Positions 28,252 through 37,279 of a DNA stretch of 64,000 bases are shown piece after piece. The position numbers and the translations under genes were made by a program. Every line of letters begins with the position of its first letter. Position 1 is the first letter of the stretch. Source of the stretch: Daejeonella rubra (GTDB lineage Bacteria; Bacteroidota; Bacteroidia; Sphingobacteriales; Sphingobacteriaceae); assembly GCF_900103545.1 (NCBI RefSeq), contig NZ_FNHH01000004.1, positions 62,001 to 126,000 of the forward strand. The letters run 5' to 3'. The notes under the pieces are model-generated. The model worked only from the letters and a program-made list of their open reading frames with translations, had not been told where the DNA came from and ran no database searches.

Positions 28252-29058
28252 TTAATCCCAGATCGGTTTATATGATAAATGTATCTTTTCACCAAAAAAC
28301 AGGCGTGTGCTGCGGGCAAAAGAAGGAGTATAATCAGAAATGAAGAACTGATGTTTCTTTGGAAGTTCGTCGTTAAGTAAATTAAGGCTTGTTAATCGTT
28401 CCTTAAGATGTTCAGCCACAATTTCAGCCGTATTGATTATTTCTACTTTTCCCTTATAATAAGAAGATATTTCAGGCTTAATTAAGGGATAATGCGTGCA
28501 GGCAAGGATCAGGCTATCGATCTTCTTTAATTTTGCTGATGATAAATAAGAGTTAATGACGGTTTTACTGATATTATTATTGAAAAAGCCTTCCTCAATC
28601 ATTGGCGCTAATAAGGGAGTAGCCAGTGAAGAAACCTGAATTGCAGGATCAATTGCTTTAAACTTTTTAGCATAGATATCAGAACGAATGGTTGACTTTG
28701 TTCCGATCACCCCTATTCGGCCATGGCTTCCTGAACTGACCATCCTATCGACCACAGGATCGATCACATTGATAATCGGAACCTTATCGCCTAAAAAGTG
28801 AAGAAGTTCATGGTAGGCATGCGCAGAAGCGGTATTACAGGCGATAAGAATTAACTTGCAATTCTTATCCAGTAAAAATTTGGCAATTTTAAGACTATAA
28901 AATTTTATTGCTTCTGGCGATTTATCCCCATAGGGCATATGCGCAGTATCGCCGAAGTATATTATTTGCTCATTTGGCAATAGTTTACGGATAGCACTTG
29001 CTACCGTTAGACCTCCGATACCGGAATCAAAAATTCCAATGGGTAGTGCTGAACTCAT
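28252..29058 (-). CDS. murI: Glutamate racemase
   Basis: Makes D-glutamate for peptidoglycan (268 residues). The two-cysteine active site is complete: IGIFDSGIGGLTV, ILIACNTASAHAYHEL (Cys with NTAS) and LILACTHYPLIKPEI (Cys-Thr-His). Length is normal. It follows the OmpH genes but is separated from them by a strong terminator and has its own promoter box four bases before the ATG, so it is probably an independent unit upstream of nuoH. Confidence 0.96.
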   Translation of the reverse strand: MSSALPIGIFDSGIGGLTVASAIRKLLPNEQIIYFGDTAHMPYGDKSPEAIKFYSLKIAKFLLDKNCKLILIACNTASAHAYHELLHFLGDKVPIINVIDPVVDRMVSSGSHGRIGVIGTKSTIRSDIYAKKFKAIDPAIQVSSLATPLLAPMIEEGFFNNNISKTVINSYLSSAKLKKIDSLILACTHYPLIKPEISSYYKGKVEIINTAEIVAEHLKERLTSLNLLNDELPKKHQFFISDYTPSFARSTRLFFGEKIHLSYKPIWD

Positions 29059-29062
29059 CTTT

Positions 29063-29070
29063 CAAAAATA
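29063..29070 (-). promoter_or_regulatory. murI -7 box TATTTTTG, 4 bases from the ATG
   Basis: TATTTTTG on the minus strand ends four bases before the murI ATG. The predicted transcript begins at or within a few bases of the start codon, another candidate leaderless mRNA. Confidence 0.55.
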
Positions 29071-29133
29071 GTATATTATTTTCATCCTGCCAGAAGAGCG
29101 GATATTCAGTTAGCAAGCTATAAAATATTGAGC

Positions 29134-29170
29134 AAAAAAAATGCGAAGCCCTAAGCTTCGCATTTTTTTT
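29134..29170. terminator. Bidirectional-looking terminator downstream of the OmpH genes
   Basis: A nine-base GC-rich stem (ATGCGAAGC/GCTTCGCAT) with loop CCTAA is flanked by seven A and seven T. On the minus strand it lies just after the second ompH stop and before the murI promoter, so it should end the envelope operon. Confidence 0.9.
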
Positions 29171-29186
29171 TACAGAAATTTTCTAA

Positions 29187-29738
29187 TTATTTAGTCGCAG
29201 GGGTAATTGCAATACCTAGCTTTGCTTTAACAACATTGATCAGATCTTCACCACCGTCAAAATATACAACTCCAGGTTGTGATACGTCAAACACATAAGC
29301 GTAACCTTTTTCTTTAGCCACAACCTTAACTGCATCTTCTGCCTTTTTGAAAACTGGCTGATATAATTCAGTACGTTTTGTAGTTAATTCTTCCTGAGCT
29401 TTTTCCTGTGCCTCAGTGATACGTTTTTCAAGATCCTGAATTGTGCCTCCCAGAGTTGTCAATTCTTTTTCCAGAGCAGCTCTGTTAGCCTCACTTAGTG
29501 TTTTGTATTTCTCTTCGTAAGTAGTTACTAATTTTTGGCGCTCTGCACCCATTAACTCAAGAGATGTTTGCTTTGCTTTAGCATAGGTCTGAAAATTAGC
29601 ATCAGCAGTTTTCATCTCAGGCATAGACTGTAAAAGATCAGCAGAATTGATATGACCAAATTTCTGCTGAGCATTTGCCGAATTAACTGCAAGGATCATT
29701 CCAACTGCAAGCACTCCTATTTTTAATAAATTTTTCAT
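29187..29738 (-). CDS. OmpH/Skp-family periplasmic chaperone (copy 2)
   Basis: Skp-like holdase for outer-membrane proteins (183 residues). A clear signal peptide (MKNLLKIGVLAVGMILAVNSANAQ) precedes KFGHINSADLLQSMPEMKTAD, then a long charged coiled coil (about residues 40-130) and a beta C-terminal part (GYAYVFDVSQPGVVYFDGG). The ORF extends upstream to a TTG at 29810, but the ATG at 29738 restores the signal peptide, so I start there. It is the second of two tandem ompH genes after bamA, the usual Bacteroidota arrangement. Confidence 0.9.
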   Translation of the reverse strand: MKNLLKIGVLAVGMILAVNSANAQQKFGHINSADLLQSMPEMKTADANFQTYAKAKQTSLELMGAERQKLVTTYEEKYKTLSEANRAALEKELTTLGGTIQDLEKRITEAQEKAQEELTTKRTELYQPVFKKAEDAVKVVAKEKGYAYVFDVSQPGVVYFDGGEDLINVVKAKLGIAITPATK

Positions 29739-29778
29739 TTTTTTTGTATTCTGTTTTTTGTTTATGATTAGTGAGATC

Positions 29779-30309
29779 TTATTTATTAACTGTTCCTGGC
29801 TTATATCCAAGTTTAATTATTACATCATTACTTTTGTCTAAACGCGGACTTGCATATAAAAGTGTAATCTCGCTGTTTTTATCAAATATCATATCCAATT
29901 GCTGAGCATCAGCAACTGCTTGAATAGCTTTAGAAACACGATCCTGAATTGGTTTGATCAATTTAGTTCGAACCTGAAAAAGTTCACCCTCAAACCCAAA
30001 CTTAATTCTCTGAAATTCCTTTGCTTCCTTTTCCTTCTCTATTATTTCGTTTTCACGACTTTTACGCATTTCATCAGTAAGTAATACCTGATCTGCCTGA
30101 TAAGCCTTGAACATTCCTTCAATACTTGCAAATTTACTATCTACCTCCTTCTGCCATTGTGCAGATAATGCATCCAGCTGCTTCTGTGAAGAATTATACT
30201 CCGGAATATGTTTCAGGATATAATCACTGTCAACATACGCGAATCGTTGTGCATATCCTCCTAAGCTAGAAAGAACTAATAATAATGCGATAATAACGAT
30301 TTTTTTCAT
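29779..30309 (-). CDS. OmpH/Skp-family periplasmic chaperone (copy 1)
   Basis: First of two tandem Skp-like chaperones (176 residues). Signal peptide MKKIVIIALLLVLSSLGGYAQ is followed by RFAYVDSDYILKHIPEYNSSQ, the family start, then a coiled coil up to about residue 120 and the C-terminal LDMIFDKNSEITLLYASPR. It lies 93 bases after bamA and 40 bases before the second copy. The two copies differ enough in sequence that recent duplication is unlikely; they may form homo- or hetero-trimers. Confidence 0.9.
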   Translation of the reverse strand: MKKIVIIALLLVLSSLGGYAQRFAYVDSDYILKHIPEYNSSQKQLDALSAQWQKEVDSKFASIEGMFKAYQADQVLLTDEMRKSRENEIIEKEKEAKEFQRIKFGFEGELFQVRTKLIKPIQDRVSKAIQAVADAQQLDMIFDKNSEITLLYASPRLDKSNDVIIKLGYKPGTVNK

Positions 30310-30402
30310 TTCTATATAATTGTTTCAGGTAATCACCTTAATAATAACGGTTATATAATATTACAGATTTTTTCAGGGTATGCCTTTTCTAAATAACAGG
30401 CA

Positions 30403-32946
30403 TTAGTTAAACCCTCCATTCATGGCTTGTGATATACTAAACGTAAAAGGATTCCTTCCATTATCAGGCACACCAGGTATTTTATCAAAGGCAAAGCCAT
30501 AATCAATACCAAGCAATCCAAAAATCGGCAAGAATACCCTTGCACCAACACCGGCAGTACGCCTGATGTTAAATGGTGCGAATTCTCTGAAGGTATTCCA
30601 GGTATTACCACCTTCAGCAAATGCAAGTACAAAAATTGTTGCTGTCTGACTGGCTGTAATTGGATGTCTCAGCTCCAGAACGTATTTGTTAAATATCGGG
30701 CTACCTGAACCCTGAGCAATTGTTGGATTTGATCCGGCAGGAATAACTGCATTATTGGCGTATCCACGCATGGCTATGATCTCAGACCCCTGAAGGTAAT
30801 CGAATCCCTGCATTCCATCACCACCAAGTTTAAATCGTTCGAATGCCGACTGGCCAACAGCTTGATTATAGATCCCCAGAAAACCAAACTGAGCTTGTGC
30901 CTTCAATACTAATTTACCATAAATTCGCTGGAACCACTGAGATTCAAACTTCCACTTGTGATATTCAGTAAAACGATACTTTTCCTTATCAGTTGCAACT
31001 GCGTAGTTCTTATTATTCAGTAAGGAGTACGGCGGAGTTGCCTGAATGGTTAACTTCAGATTTGAACCAGATGTAGGGAAAATTGGAGCATCTATCGAAC
31101 TTCTGCTGAATTCCTGTGTTAAGTTAAAGTTATAAGAGTTACCGGTTGAAAAGATAAACTGATTATAATTATTCAGGATATACTGCTGAAGATTGATTGA
31201 AGTATTCGCCTGGAAATAATCATCAGGCCATTTTAAACGCTGACCCAATGAAAAGGTCATACCATTTAAACGAATTTTTTGCTGATTAATATCGTTATTT
31301 CTAAGCCCGTTTGATTGAAGTGAAGTAAAAGCACTTATTCCAAAATAAATTGGTTTTTTACCCCCTAGCCATGGCTCTGAAAATGAAAAACTATAAGACT
31401 GGTAATATTTACCATTGGTTTGCCCTCTGATACTTAATTTTTGTCCGTCACCTTTAGGCAGCGGTTTCCAGGCACTCATATTGAATAAATTGCGTGCGGA
31501 GAAATTATTAAAGGTCAAACCAAGTGTACCAACCACACGGCCTCCACCAAAACCTCCGGATAGTTCGATCTGATCAGAAGGTTTTTCAACTACATTGTAT
31601 TCAATATCTACAGTTCCATCATTGGGATTGATATTGATAGGTTTAGGATCGGTTTTCGTATCATCAAAGTTTCCTAACTGTGCGATCTCACGAGTACTCC
31701 TTACTATAAGCTCTTTGGAGAATTTCTGTCCTGGTTTGGTACGGATCTCTCTCAGAATAACCTTATCATTCGTCAATTCATTACCTTTTACCATTATTTT
31801 ATTAATGGTGTATTGAGGACCTTCATACATCCGTATTTCAAGGTCAATAGTATCACCATAAATTTTAGTCTGAACCGGATCCACATTAAATGTAAGGTAC
31901 CCATCATTTAAATAAAGGGATGAAACATCATCACCACCAGGGCTATTTGATAGTTTTCTATCTAATTTCTTTTCGCTGAATACTTCACCTTTTTTAATTG
32001 CAAGTATCGCATCCAATACTGTGGTAGAATACTTTGCATTTCCAGCCCATGTAACGTTTCCAAAATAATACTTAGGGCCTTCATACAGATCAATCTTGAC
32101 TCCAATGGTACTTTTTCCAGTACGATAGGTAGTATCCTTAATAATTTCAGCATCTCTATAGCCTTTTTCATGCATTTTAGAGATCATGTTCAGTTTGTCT
32201 TCATCATATTTATTCTGAAGAAACTTTCCTGCACCAAACACTTTATAAATAGCTTTCTCTTTGGTCTTTTTAAGATATTTCTTAAGAGTTTTGTTTTTAA
32301 AGTCCTTATTTCCTGTAAATAGTACTTCACTGATTTTTACACGATCATTTTTATCAACTTTAATATCCAGAATAATATTATTAGCTTCTGCTGTATCTTT
32401 CCTCTGAACAATAGTGACATCAGTAAACAGGTACCCTTTTTCAGTAAAATGTTTTTTGATGATATCTGTAGTAGTTTTTAATAAATTCTCGTTGACTACT
32501 TTACCGGTTTTATCATTCAACTTCTCATTTACATCTCCTATCTCTCCTTTTTTCAATCCCAATAATTCAATCCGGGTTAAACGCGGACGCTCAACTACAG
32601 CGATTTCAAAGAACACAGTATCAGACCTGATCTCAGAAATATTCAATTTCACATCATCAAAAAGGCCCTGTCCCCATAAATTTTTAACAGCATTAGAGGT
32701 AGCATCACCCGGAACAGTTATCCTATCGCCTTTGGTAAGTTTTGAAATGGTGATAAGAACATCTTTATCTAAAAATTCGGTACCTGTTATAGTAGTACCT
32801 CCAATTACCATTTCCTTAGGGTTAAGGTAGCTTAGCTCTTCGTTTGAAGTAGTTCTTGCCGGTGTTGGCGTTCCTGTTCTCCCAAACTGGGCCATTGCAG
32901 AAGTGCCGGATATTAGTAATAAAAATAATATGAGAATGCGGTTCAT
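30403..32946 (-). CDS. bamA: BamA (Omp85): outer-membrane protein assembly factor
   Basis: Inserts beta-barrel proteins into the outer membrane (847 residues). A signal peptide (MNRILILFLLLISGTSAMAQ) is followed by a short linker, about five POTRA domains (to about residue 430) and a 16-stranded barrel. The barrel has LGGDGMQGFDYLQGSEIIAMRGY and the closing GIDYGFAFDKIPG...; its last residues (MNGGFN) end without the classical aromatic. It sits between uppS and tandem ompH genes, a layout widely conserved in Bacteroidota. A near-consensus TTATTTTAG element lies upstream, so it may have an extra promoter. Confidence 0.96.
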   Translation of the reverse strand: MNRILILFLLLISGTSAMAQFGRTGTPTPARTTSNEELSYLNPKEMVIGGTTITGTEFLDKDVLITISKLTKGDRITVPGDATSNAVKNLWGQGLFDDVKLNISEIRSDTVFFEIAVVERPRLTRIELLGLKKGEIGDVNEKLNDKTGKVVNENLLKTTTDIIKKHFTEKGYLFTDVTIVQRKDTAEANNIILDIKVDKNDRVKISEVLFTGNKDFKNKTLKKYLKKTKEKAIYKVFGAGKFLQNKYDEDKLNMISKMHEKGYRDAEIIKDTTYRTGKSTIGVKIDLYEGPKYYFGNVTWAGNAKYSTTVLDAILAIKKGEVFSEKKLDRKLSNSPGGDDVSSLYLNDGYLTFNVDPVQTKIYGDTIDLEIRMYEGPQYTINKIMVKGNELTNDKVILREIRTKPGQKFSKELIVRSTREIAQLGNFDDTKTDPKPININPNDGTVDIEYNVVEKPSDQIELSGGFGGGRVVGTLGLTFNNFSARNLFNMSAWKPLPKGDGQKLSIRGQTNGKYYQSYSFSFSEPWLGGKKPIYFGISAFTSLQSNGLRNNDINQQKIRLNGMTFSLGQRLKWPDDYFQANTSINLQQYILNNYNQFIFSTGNSYNFNLTQEFSRSSIDAPIFPTSGSNLKLTIQATPPYSLLNNKNYAVATDKEKYRFTEYHKWKFESQWFQRIYGKLVLKAQAQFGFLGIYNQAVGQSAFERFKLGGDGMQGFDYLQGSEIIAMRGYANNAVIPAGSNPTIAQGSGSPIFNKYVLELRHPITASQTATIFVLAFAEGGNTWNTFREFAPFNIRRTAGVGARVFLPIFGLLGIDYGFAFDKIPGVPDNGRNPFTFSISQAMNGGFN

Positions 32947-33007
32947 TTGGTGTATTTAACGGTGCTAAAATAAGCTAATCGCTTGTTAAAAAGTGTTAAA
33001 AGTGAAA

Positions 33008-33748
33008 TTAGTTCAACTGCTCACTGATCATTCCAAAGCGTCTTTCACGTTTCTGATAATCGATAACGGCTTCAAAGAGATCTTGCCGTCTGAAATCGGG
33101 CCATAATTTTGAAGTGAAATATAATTCGGCATAGGCTATCTGCCATAACAGGTAATTACTGATCCTGTACTCTCCGCTTGTGCGGATCATAAGCTCAGGA
33201 TCTGGCATATCTGCTGTATTGAGGTGGGCACCAAAAAGATCTTCAGTAATATCTTCTGCTTTTAGTTCCCCATCTCTAACCTTAACTGCAATTTTTTTCG
33301 CAGCCTCTGTTATTTCCCATCTGGAGCTATAACTTAAAGCAAGTGTAAGTGTACAATTTGTGTTTCCTGATGTCTTTTTCATAGCCTCGTTTAGCTGACG
33401 AAGACATCTGTCAGGAAGAGAATTCAAATTTCCAATAGCATTCAAACGAACACCATTATCCATCAGCGTTTTAGTCTCCTTACTTATTGTGGAAACTAAT
33501 AACTCCATTAGTGCCATTACCTCAAGCTTCGGTCGGTTCCAGTTCTCAGTAGAAAAGGCATAAAGAGTTAAATACTTAATACCTAGTTCTACAGCACCTT
33601 CTACTGTATCCCGAACAGCCAAAACTCCATTTTGATGTCCAAAAACACGCAGTTTACCCTTCTCCTTAGCCCAACGGCCATTTCCGTCCATTATAATTGC
33701 CAAATGCTGAGGCAAACGGTTTTTATCTATCTGTTCAAGTAAACTCAT
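33008..33748 (-). CDS. uppS: Isoprenyl transferase (undecaprenyl diphosphate synthase)
   Basis: cis-Prenyltransferase that makes the C55 lipid carrier for peptidoglycan and glycan synthesis (246 residues). Motifs: LAIIMDGNGRWAKEKG (pyrophosphate site with the catalytic Asp), YAFSTENWNRP, and DPELMIRTSGEYRISNYLLWQ followed by AYAELYF. Length is normal. It is 61 bases upstream of bamA on the same strand and has a roughly 100-base leader with a promoter box and a hairpin. Confidence 0.97.
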   Translation of the reverse strand: MSLLEQIDKNRLPQHLAIIMDGNGRWAKEKGKLRVFGHQNGVLAVRDTVEGAVELGIKYLTLYAFSTENWNRPKLEVMALMELLVSTISKETKTLMDNGVRLNAIGNLNSLPDRCLRQLNEAMKKTSGNTNCTLTLALSYSSRWEITEAAKKIAVKVRDGELKAEDITEDLFGAHLNTADMPDPELMIRTSGEYRISNYLLWQIAYAELYFTSKLWPDFRRQDLFEAVIDYQKRERRFGMISEQLN

Positions 33749-33779
33749 TGACTCTTATTAACATTAAATCAGGAACATT

Positions 33780-33806
33780 TTAAAACAGAAACATCGTCTG
33801 TTTTAA
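33780..33806 (-). promoter_or_regulatory. Stem-loop in the uppS leader
   Basis: A ten-base perfect stem (TTAAAACAGA-type arms) with a seven-base loop sits between the predicted promoter (33856-33863) and the uppS ATG. It lacks a downstream T-run, so it is more likely a leader structure than a terminator. Confidence 0.45.
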
Positions 33807-33855
33807 TTAAATTATTATTAACAGAGCTTAAAAATTGTTCCAAAATTTCGCGATG

Positions 33856-33863
33856 CAAAGTTA
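33856..33863 (-). promoter_or_regulatory. uppS -7 box TAACTTTG
   Basis: TAACTTTG on the minus strand, about 108 bases before the uppS ATG, fits the -7 consensus; no good -33 TTG is seen at the usual distance. The 274-base gap between the DUF6089 gene and uppS holds this, the stem-loop and otherwise only AT-rich sequence. Confidence 0.45.
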
Positions 33864-34022
33864 TGACTTAATTGTGTTATTCTACTACATGAATTAAAAA
33901 GAGCATGGCACATGAAAAAAAGCATAAAATTCAGGCAGCATAGTCAAAAAGGTATATAGCATTTAATAAAAAAAATGGCTTTCTTTTCTCTTTAAATTTG
34001 AACCTGATTCCATATTCCCTTA

Positions 34023-34814
34023 TCAAAAGGTGGGGCATTTAATAGGCACAAAAGTATAAGTAAGGCTGATTCCGGCGAACATATAAGTATCCCGGGGTCT
34101 AAAATCTCCACGCTGGTTACCTGGTATACCTATTTTGGGGATAACTGAACGATCTGACAATTGCTGTGTTATTGGACTCTTGGGTGAGACCACTGTAAAA
34201 TCAGGATATCTCCCGCTAATATCATCAAGATAATCTGTAAAGGCTGTCCGGTACCCAATTTCTCCAATCAGGTTGAAATTGCCTTTAATATTATATTTCA
34301 CTCCTGCACCATATGGGACGCTTATTGCGTTGTTCTTATAGGTCACAGCTTCTGTCTGGACGGCAATCAGCTCTATTTCATCTCCATTATATTGTGTTAG
34401 CGGATTGAATGAGAATGCTGCTACTCCCATGAACAAATAGGGACTAGCCCTCCTTGTTCCATAACCATAGATATCACCGGCTAAATATTTGAAAAGGTTG
34501 AACTCAACCTGTAAAGAAAGCTCTGAAATTGGAGAATAGAAATTGAGGTTCCGGTCTCGCTGGTATGAATTTGATGATTCGGCATCATTTCCCTGCACCT
34601 TACCTTGCATAAAACCTAGCTTTGCCGACCAATATCCATCGAAATTCCTTTTAATCTGGGCACCGAATGCAAGGTCGGTAAACTTTAGAGGTTTAACAGG
34701 ATTGATATCTCCCATATAACCAGAACTACCTAAAAATCCTCCGGCTTCCCATGTCTGTGCAGAAGCAAAAGTAAATCCCAGGGAAAAGAGTGTAATAAGT
34801 ATTAGTCTACGCAT
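34023..34814 (-). CDS. DUF6089-type outer-membrane beta-barrel protein
   Basis: A 263-residue small outer-membrane barrel of unknown function. It has a signal peptide (MRRLILITLFSLGFTFASAQ), then alternating amphipathic strands beginning TWEAGGFLGSSGYMGDINP and ending GISLTYTFVPIKCPTF. The family is typical of Bacteroidota and often sits between nadK and uppS/bamA, as here. It starts 16 bases after nadK, so is probably cotranscribed. The terminal Cys-containing tail is unusual for a barrel. Confidence 0.75.
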   Translation of the reverse strand: MRRLILITLFSLGFTFASAQTWEAGGFLGSSGYMGDINPVKPLKFTDLAFGAQIKRNFDGYWSAKLGFMQGKVQGNDAESSNSYQRDRNLNFYSPISELSLQVEFNLFKYLAGDIYGYGTRRASPYLFMGVAAFSFNPLTQYNGDEIELIAVQTEAVTYKNNAISVPYGAGVKYNIKGNFNLIGEIGYRTAFTDYLDDISGRYPDFTVVSPKSPITQQLSDRSVIPKIGIPGNQRGDFRPRDTYMFAGISLTYTFVPIKCPTF

Positions 34815-34830
34815 TCAGTACAGTTTGATA

Positions 34831-35715
34831 TCAATAATTTCTTGTATCAATTCCCCAAAGTAATTTATTCCTTAACGTAGATAAATAGTTTTCATTATTA
34901 AGCCTGATCAAATTGATTCCGAAATCAGCCTTTTTAACTCTTACTTTTATGGAGGTATCTATTACTTCTGTTCTTGAATCGCAGGTTAAGAGGTATTTAG
35001 AGCTCCTTCCCTCAATCTCAAATGAAAGTATATTTGTGTCTGACAAGACAATTGGCCTAACATTCAAATTATGCGGAGAAATTGGTGTAACTACCATATT
35101 TCCGGAACCCGGGAACATAATTGGCCCTCCACAACTTAGGGAATAAGCAGTAGAGCCAGTTGGGGTTGCTACGATCAGTCCATCTGCCCAGTATGAATTC
35201 AAAAAATCACCATTTAAATAGGCATGAACGATCATCATTGCTGATGTATCCCTCTTATGAATGGTCACATCATTCAGGGCAAAATTTTCGTTCCCAAACA
35301 AATTAAGTTCTGATTCAATACATAGCTGAACGCGCTTATCCAAGCTAAACTCTTTGTTTATCAGGCTATTAATTGCAGAAGATATATCATCTTTATTAAT
35401 ACTTGCCAAAAACCCAAGCCTGCCAAAGTTGATCCCGATCACGGGTATGTTCGAATCACGAATCAAGGTGACCGTATCAAGTAAGGTCCCATCCCCTCCC
35501 AGGCTGATCATCACATCAACATCAGATGATATCAGGTCCTGGTAATTCCTGTAGATCTGAAATTTCTTTGGGAAAAATATCTTTCCGGAAATGAAGTGAT
35601 TATATTTATCATGTACAAGCGTTTCTATATTATGTTCTGCCAGAATATTGAAAATCTGTTGAACATGCGGTAATACAGTATTATTGAATTGCCTGCCGTA
35701 AATTGCAATCTTCAT
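34831..35715 (-). CDS. nadK: NAD kinase
   Basis: Phosphorylates NAD+ to NADP+ (294 residues). The catalytic motif LGGDGTLLDTV is present, together with NFGRLGFLASI and the nucleotide-binding PTGSTAYSLSCGGP. The N-terminal MKIAIYGRQFNN is normal for Bacteroidota. It lies nine bases after the CBS gene and 16 bases before the DUF6089 barrel, so the three are likely one transcript with uppS and bamA downstream. Confidence 0.96.
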   Translation of the reverse strand: MKIAIYGRQFNNTVLPHVQQIFNILAEHNIETLVHDKYNHFISGKIFFPKKFQIYRNYQDLISSDVDVMISLGGDGTLLDTVTLIRDSNIPVIGINFGRLGFLASINKDDISSAINSLINKEFSLDKRVQLCIESELNLFGNENFALNDVTIHKRDTSAMMIVHAYLNGDFLNSYWADGLIVATPTGSTAYSLSCGGPIMFPGSGNMVVTPISPHNLNVRPIVLSDTNILSFEIEGRSSKYLLTCDSRTEVIDTSIKVRVKKADFGINLIRLNNENYLSTLRNKLLWGIDTRNY

Positions 35716-35724
35716 GTTGATTTA

Positions 35725-36387
35725 TTAAATATCAAGGTAATTCATGAGCTGATCATATCTATCAGAAGTGCCATCGTCAGATTTTGTATCATTGAAAGTG
35801 GCCTTTACATGATAATCATACCTTAGAAATGAAGCTATAATTGATGAGATCTCTGTCCGGTTGAGCTTGAGAGTAATTTCCAGCCTTGTTGAATCAGGGA
35901 ATGACTGAACAAAAGAGCTAAGTATTTGTGCATTATCAGATTCTACGATCTGAGCTATATGAGATAAAGAGTTATTTCTGTTATCAACCTCCAGAACAAT
36001 AATGCCTCCAGGATCTTTTGCTGAGGTAATTGTGGCTAAATGTTCTATGATTGCATTGATAGAAATTACACCTTTATAATTCTTATTTAAATCCAGAACA
36101 GGAACAACGCTTAATTTCTGTTCAAAAAACATCCGAATCACATCATAAATATGCTGTTCTTCAAATACAAAAGGACTGTATAAAGATAAACTCAGTACAC
36201 TTGCAGGCAGCGAATTATCCTGAGCTTCCAGAAGATCCTGGTCAGAAATAAGTCCTATATATTGCTTGTTATCAACAATAGGAAGATGATTTACACGAAA
36301 CTCAGCCATCCTGTCAATAACCTTCTGGATAGTATCAGAAGCTCTGACCGGTGGAATGACAGTAGTTATAAGTTCGTGTGCATACAT
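35725..36387 (-). CDS. Paired CBS domains with a C-terminal ACT-like region
   Basis: A 220-residue cytoplasmic protein. Two CBS motifs cover residues about 1-125 (VNHLPIVDNKQYIGLISDQDLL; LSVVPVLDLNKNYKGVISI). The last 80 residues (GGIIVLEVDNRNNSLSHIAQIVES...) look like an ACT fold, giving an AcuB-like CBS-CBS-ACT layout. Such proteins usually bind adenine nucleotides or amino acids and regulate partners. It precedes nadK by nine bases and starts only 9 bases after the hydrolase stop, so it may be part of the same operon. Partner and ligand are unknown. Confidence 0.8.
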   Translation of the reverse strand: MYAHELITTVIPPVRASDTIQKVIDRMAEFRVNHLPIVDNKQYIGLISDQDLLEAQDNSLPASVLSLSLYSPFVFEEQHIYDVIRMFFEQKLSVVPVLDLNKNYKGVISINAIIEHLATITSAKDPGGIIVLEVDNRNNSLSHIAQIVESDNAQILSSFVQSFPDSTRLEITLKLNRTEISSIIASFLRYDYHVKATFNDTKSDDGTSDRYDQLMNYLDI

Positions 36388-36396
36388 AGGATAATT

Positions 36397-37155
36397 CTAA
36401 TAAATGCGGTCTAAAAACTTTTTTAAATGAGCGTTAAATTCAACGGGCCTTTCCATCATTGGAGCATGTCCGCATTTATCAACCCAATTTAATTCAGAAT
36501 CGGTCAGAAGCTGATGAAATTCAACTGCCACTTCCGGAGGTGTAATTTTATCGTCCCTACCCCATATTAAACAAACCGGGACTTTGATCTTATGTATATC
36601 CTTAGACATATTATGTCTGATAGCGGATTTAGCCATAGCCAGTATCTTGATCACCTTGATCCTGTCATTTACTATCTGGTAAACTTCATCAACAAGTTCT
36701 TTGGTTGCTGTTGCAGGATCATAAAATGTAAATTCTACTTTCTCCTTGATAAAATCATAGCTTTCACGTCGGGGAAAAGAACCTCCAAATGCATTTTCAT
36801 ACAAACCAGAGCTTCCTGTTAACACAAGTGATTTTACTTCCTCCGGATGATTTAATGTATAGATCAAGCCTACATGCCCTCCAAGTGAGTTTCCTAAAAC
36901 AGTAATGTTCTTTAACTGCTTATATTTAACAAATTTATGAACAAATTTAGCAAGTGATTTAACCCCTGTTGTCAGAAGTGGCAGATCATATAAAGGCAGC
37001 AATGGTATGATCACTCTGTAGTCCTTTTTAAATTCATTCACCACATCACTCCAGTTACTAAGTGCTCCCATTAAGCCATGAAGCAATATAAGCACCTCGC
37101 CTTCACCCTCATCAATATATTTAAAACCGTTTTCTTCTTTTATCGAGAACTCCAT
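36397..37155 (-). CDS. Alpha/beta-hydrolase
   Basis: Cytoplasmic alpha/beta-hydrolase of 252 residues. The oxyanion motif LLHGLMGALSNW, the nucleophile elbow VLGNSLGGHVGL, the acid in IWGRDDKITPP and the His in VDKCGHAPMMERP form a complete Ser-Asp-His triad. Substrate unknown; esterase, C-C hydrolase or haloperoxidase-like activities are all possible. It lies just upstream of the CBS gene (nine bases between them). Confidence 0.85.
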   Translation of the reverse strand: MEFSIKEENGFKYIDEGEGEVLILLHGLMGALSNWSDVVNEFKKDYRVIIPLLPLYDLPLLTTGVKSLAKFVHKFVKYKQLKNITVLGNSLGGHVGLIYTLNHPEEVKSLVLTGSSGLYENAFGGSFPRRESYDFIKEKVEFTFYDPATATKELVDEVYQIVNDRIKVIKILAMAKSAIRHNMSKDIHKIKVPVCLIWGRDDKITPPEVAVEFHQLLTDSELNWVDKCGHAPMMERPVEFNAHLKKFLDRIY

Positions 37156-37279
37156 AGAATTGTTAAGTACATATATCGTGTTACATGCTAAGATATAAGT
37201 CTGAATCTTAAATCAATATAAAAACTTATTTTAATACTGAAAAATCAGCCTAAGAAATCAGTATCAGATTTTTTAAAAA

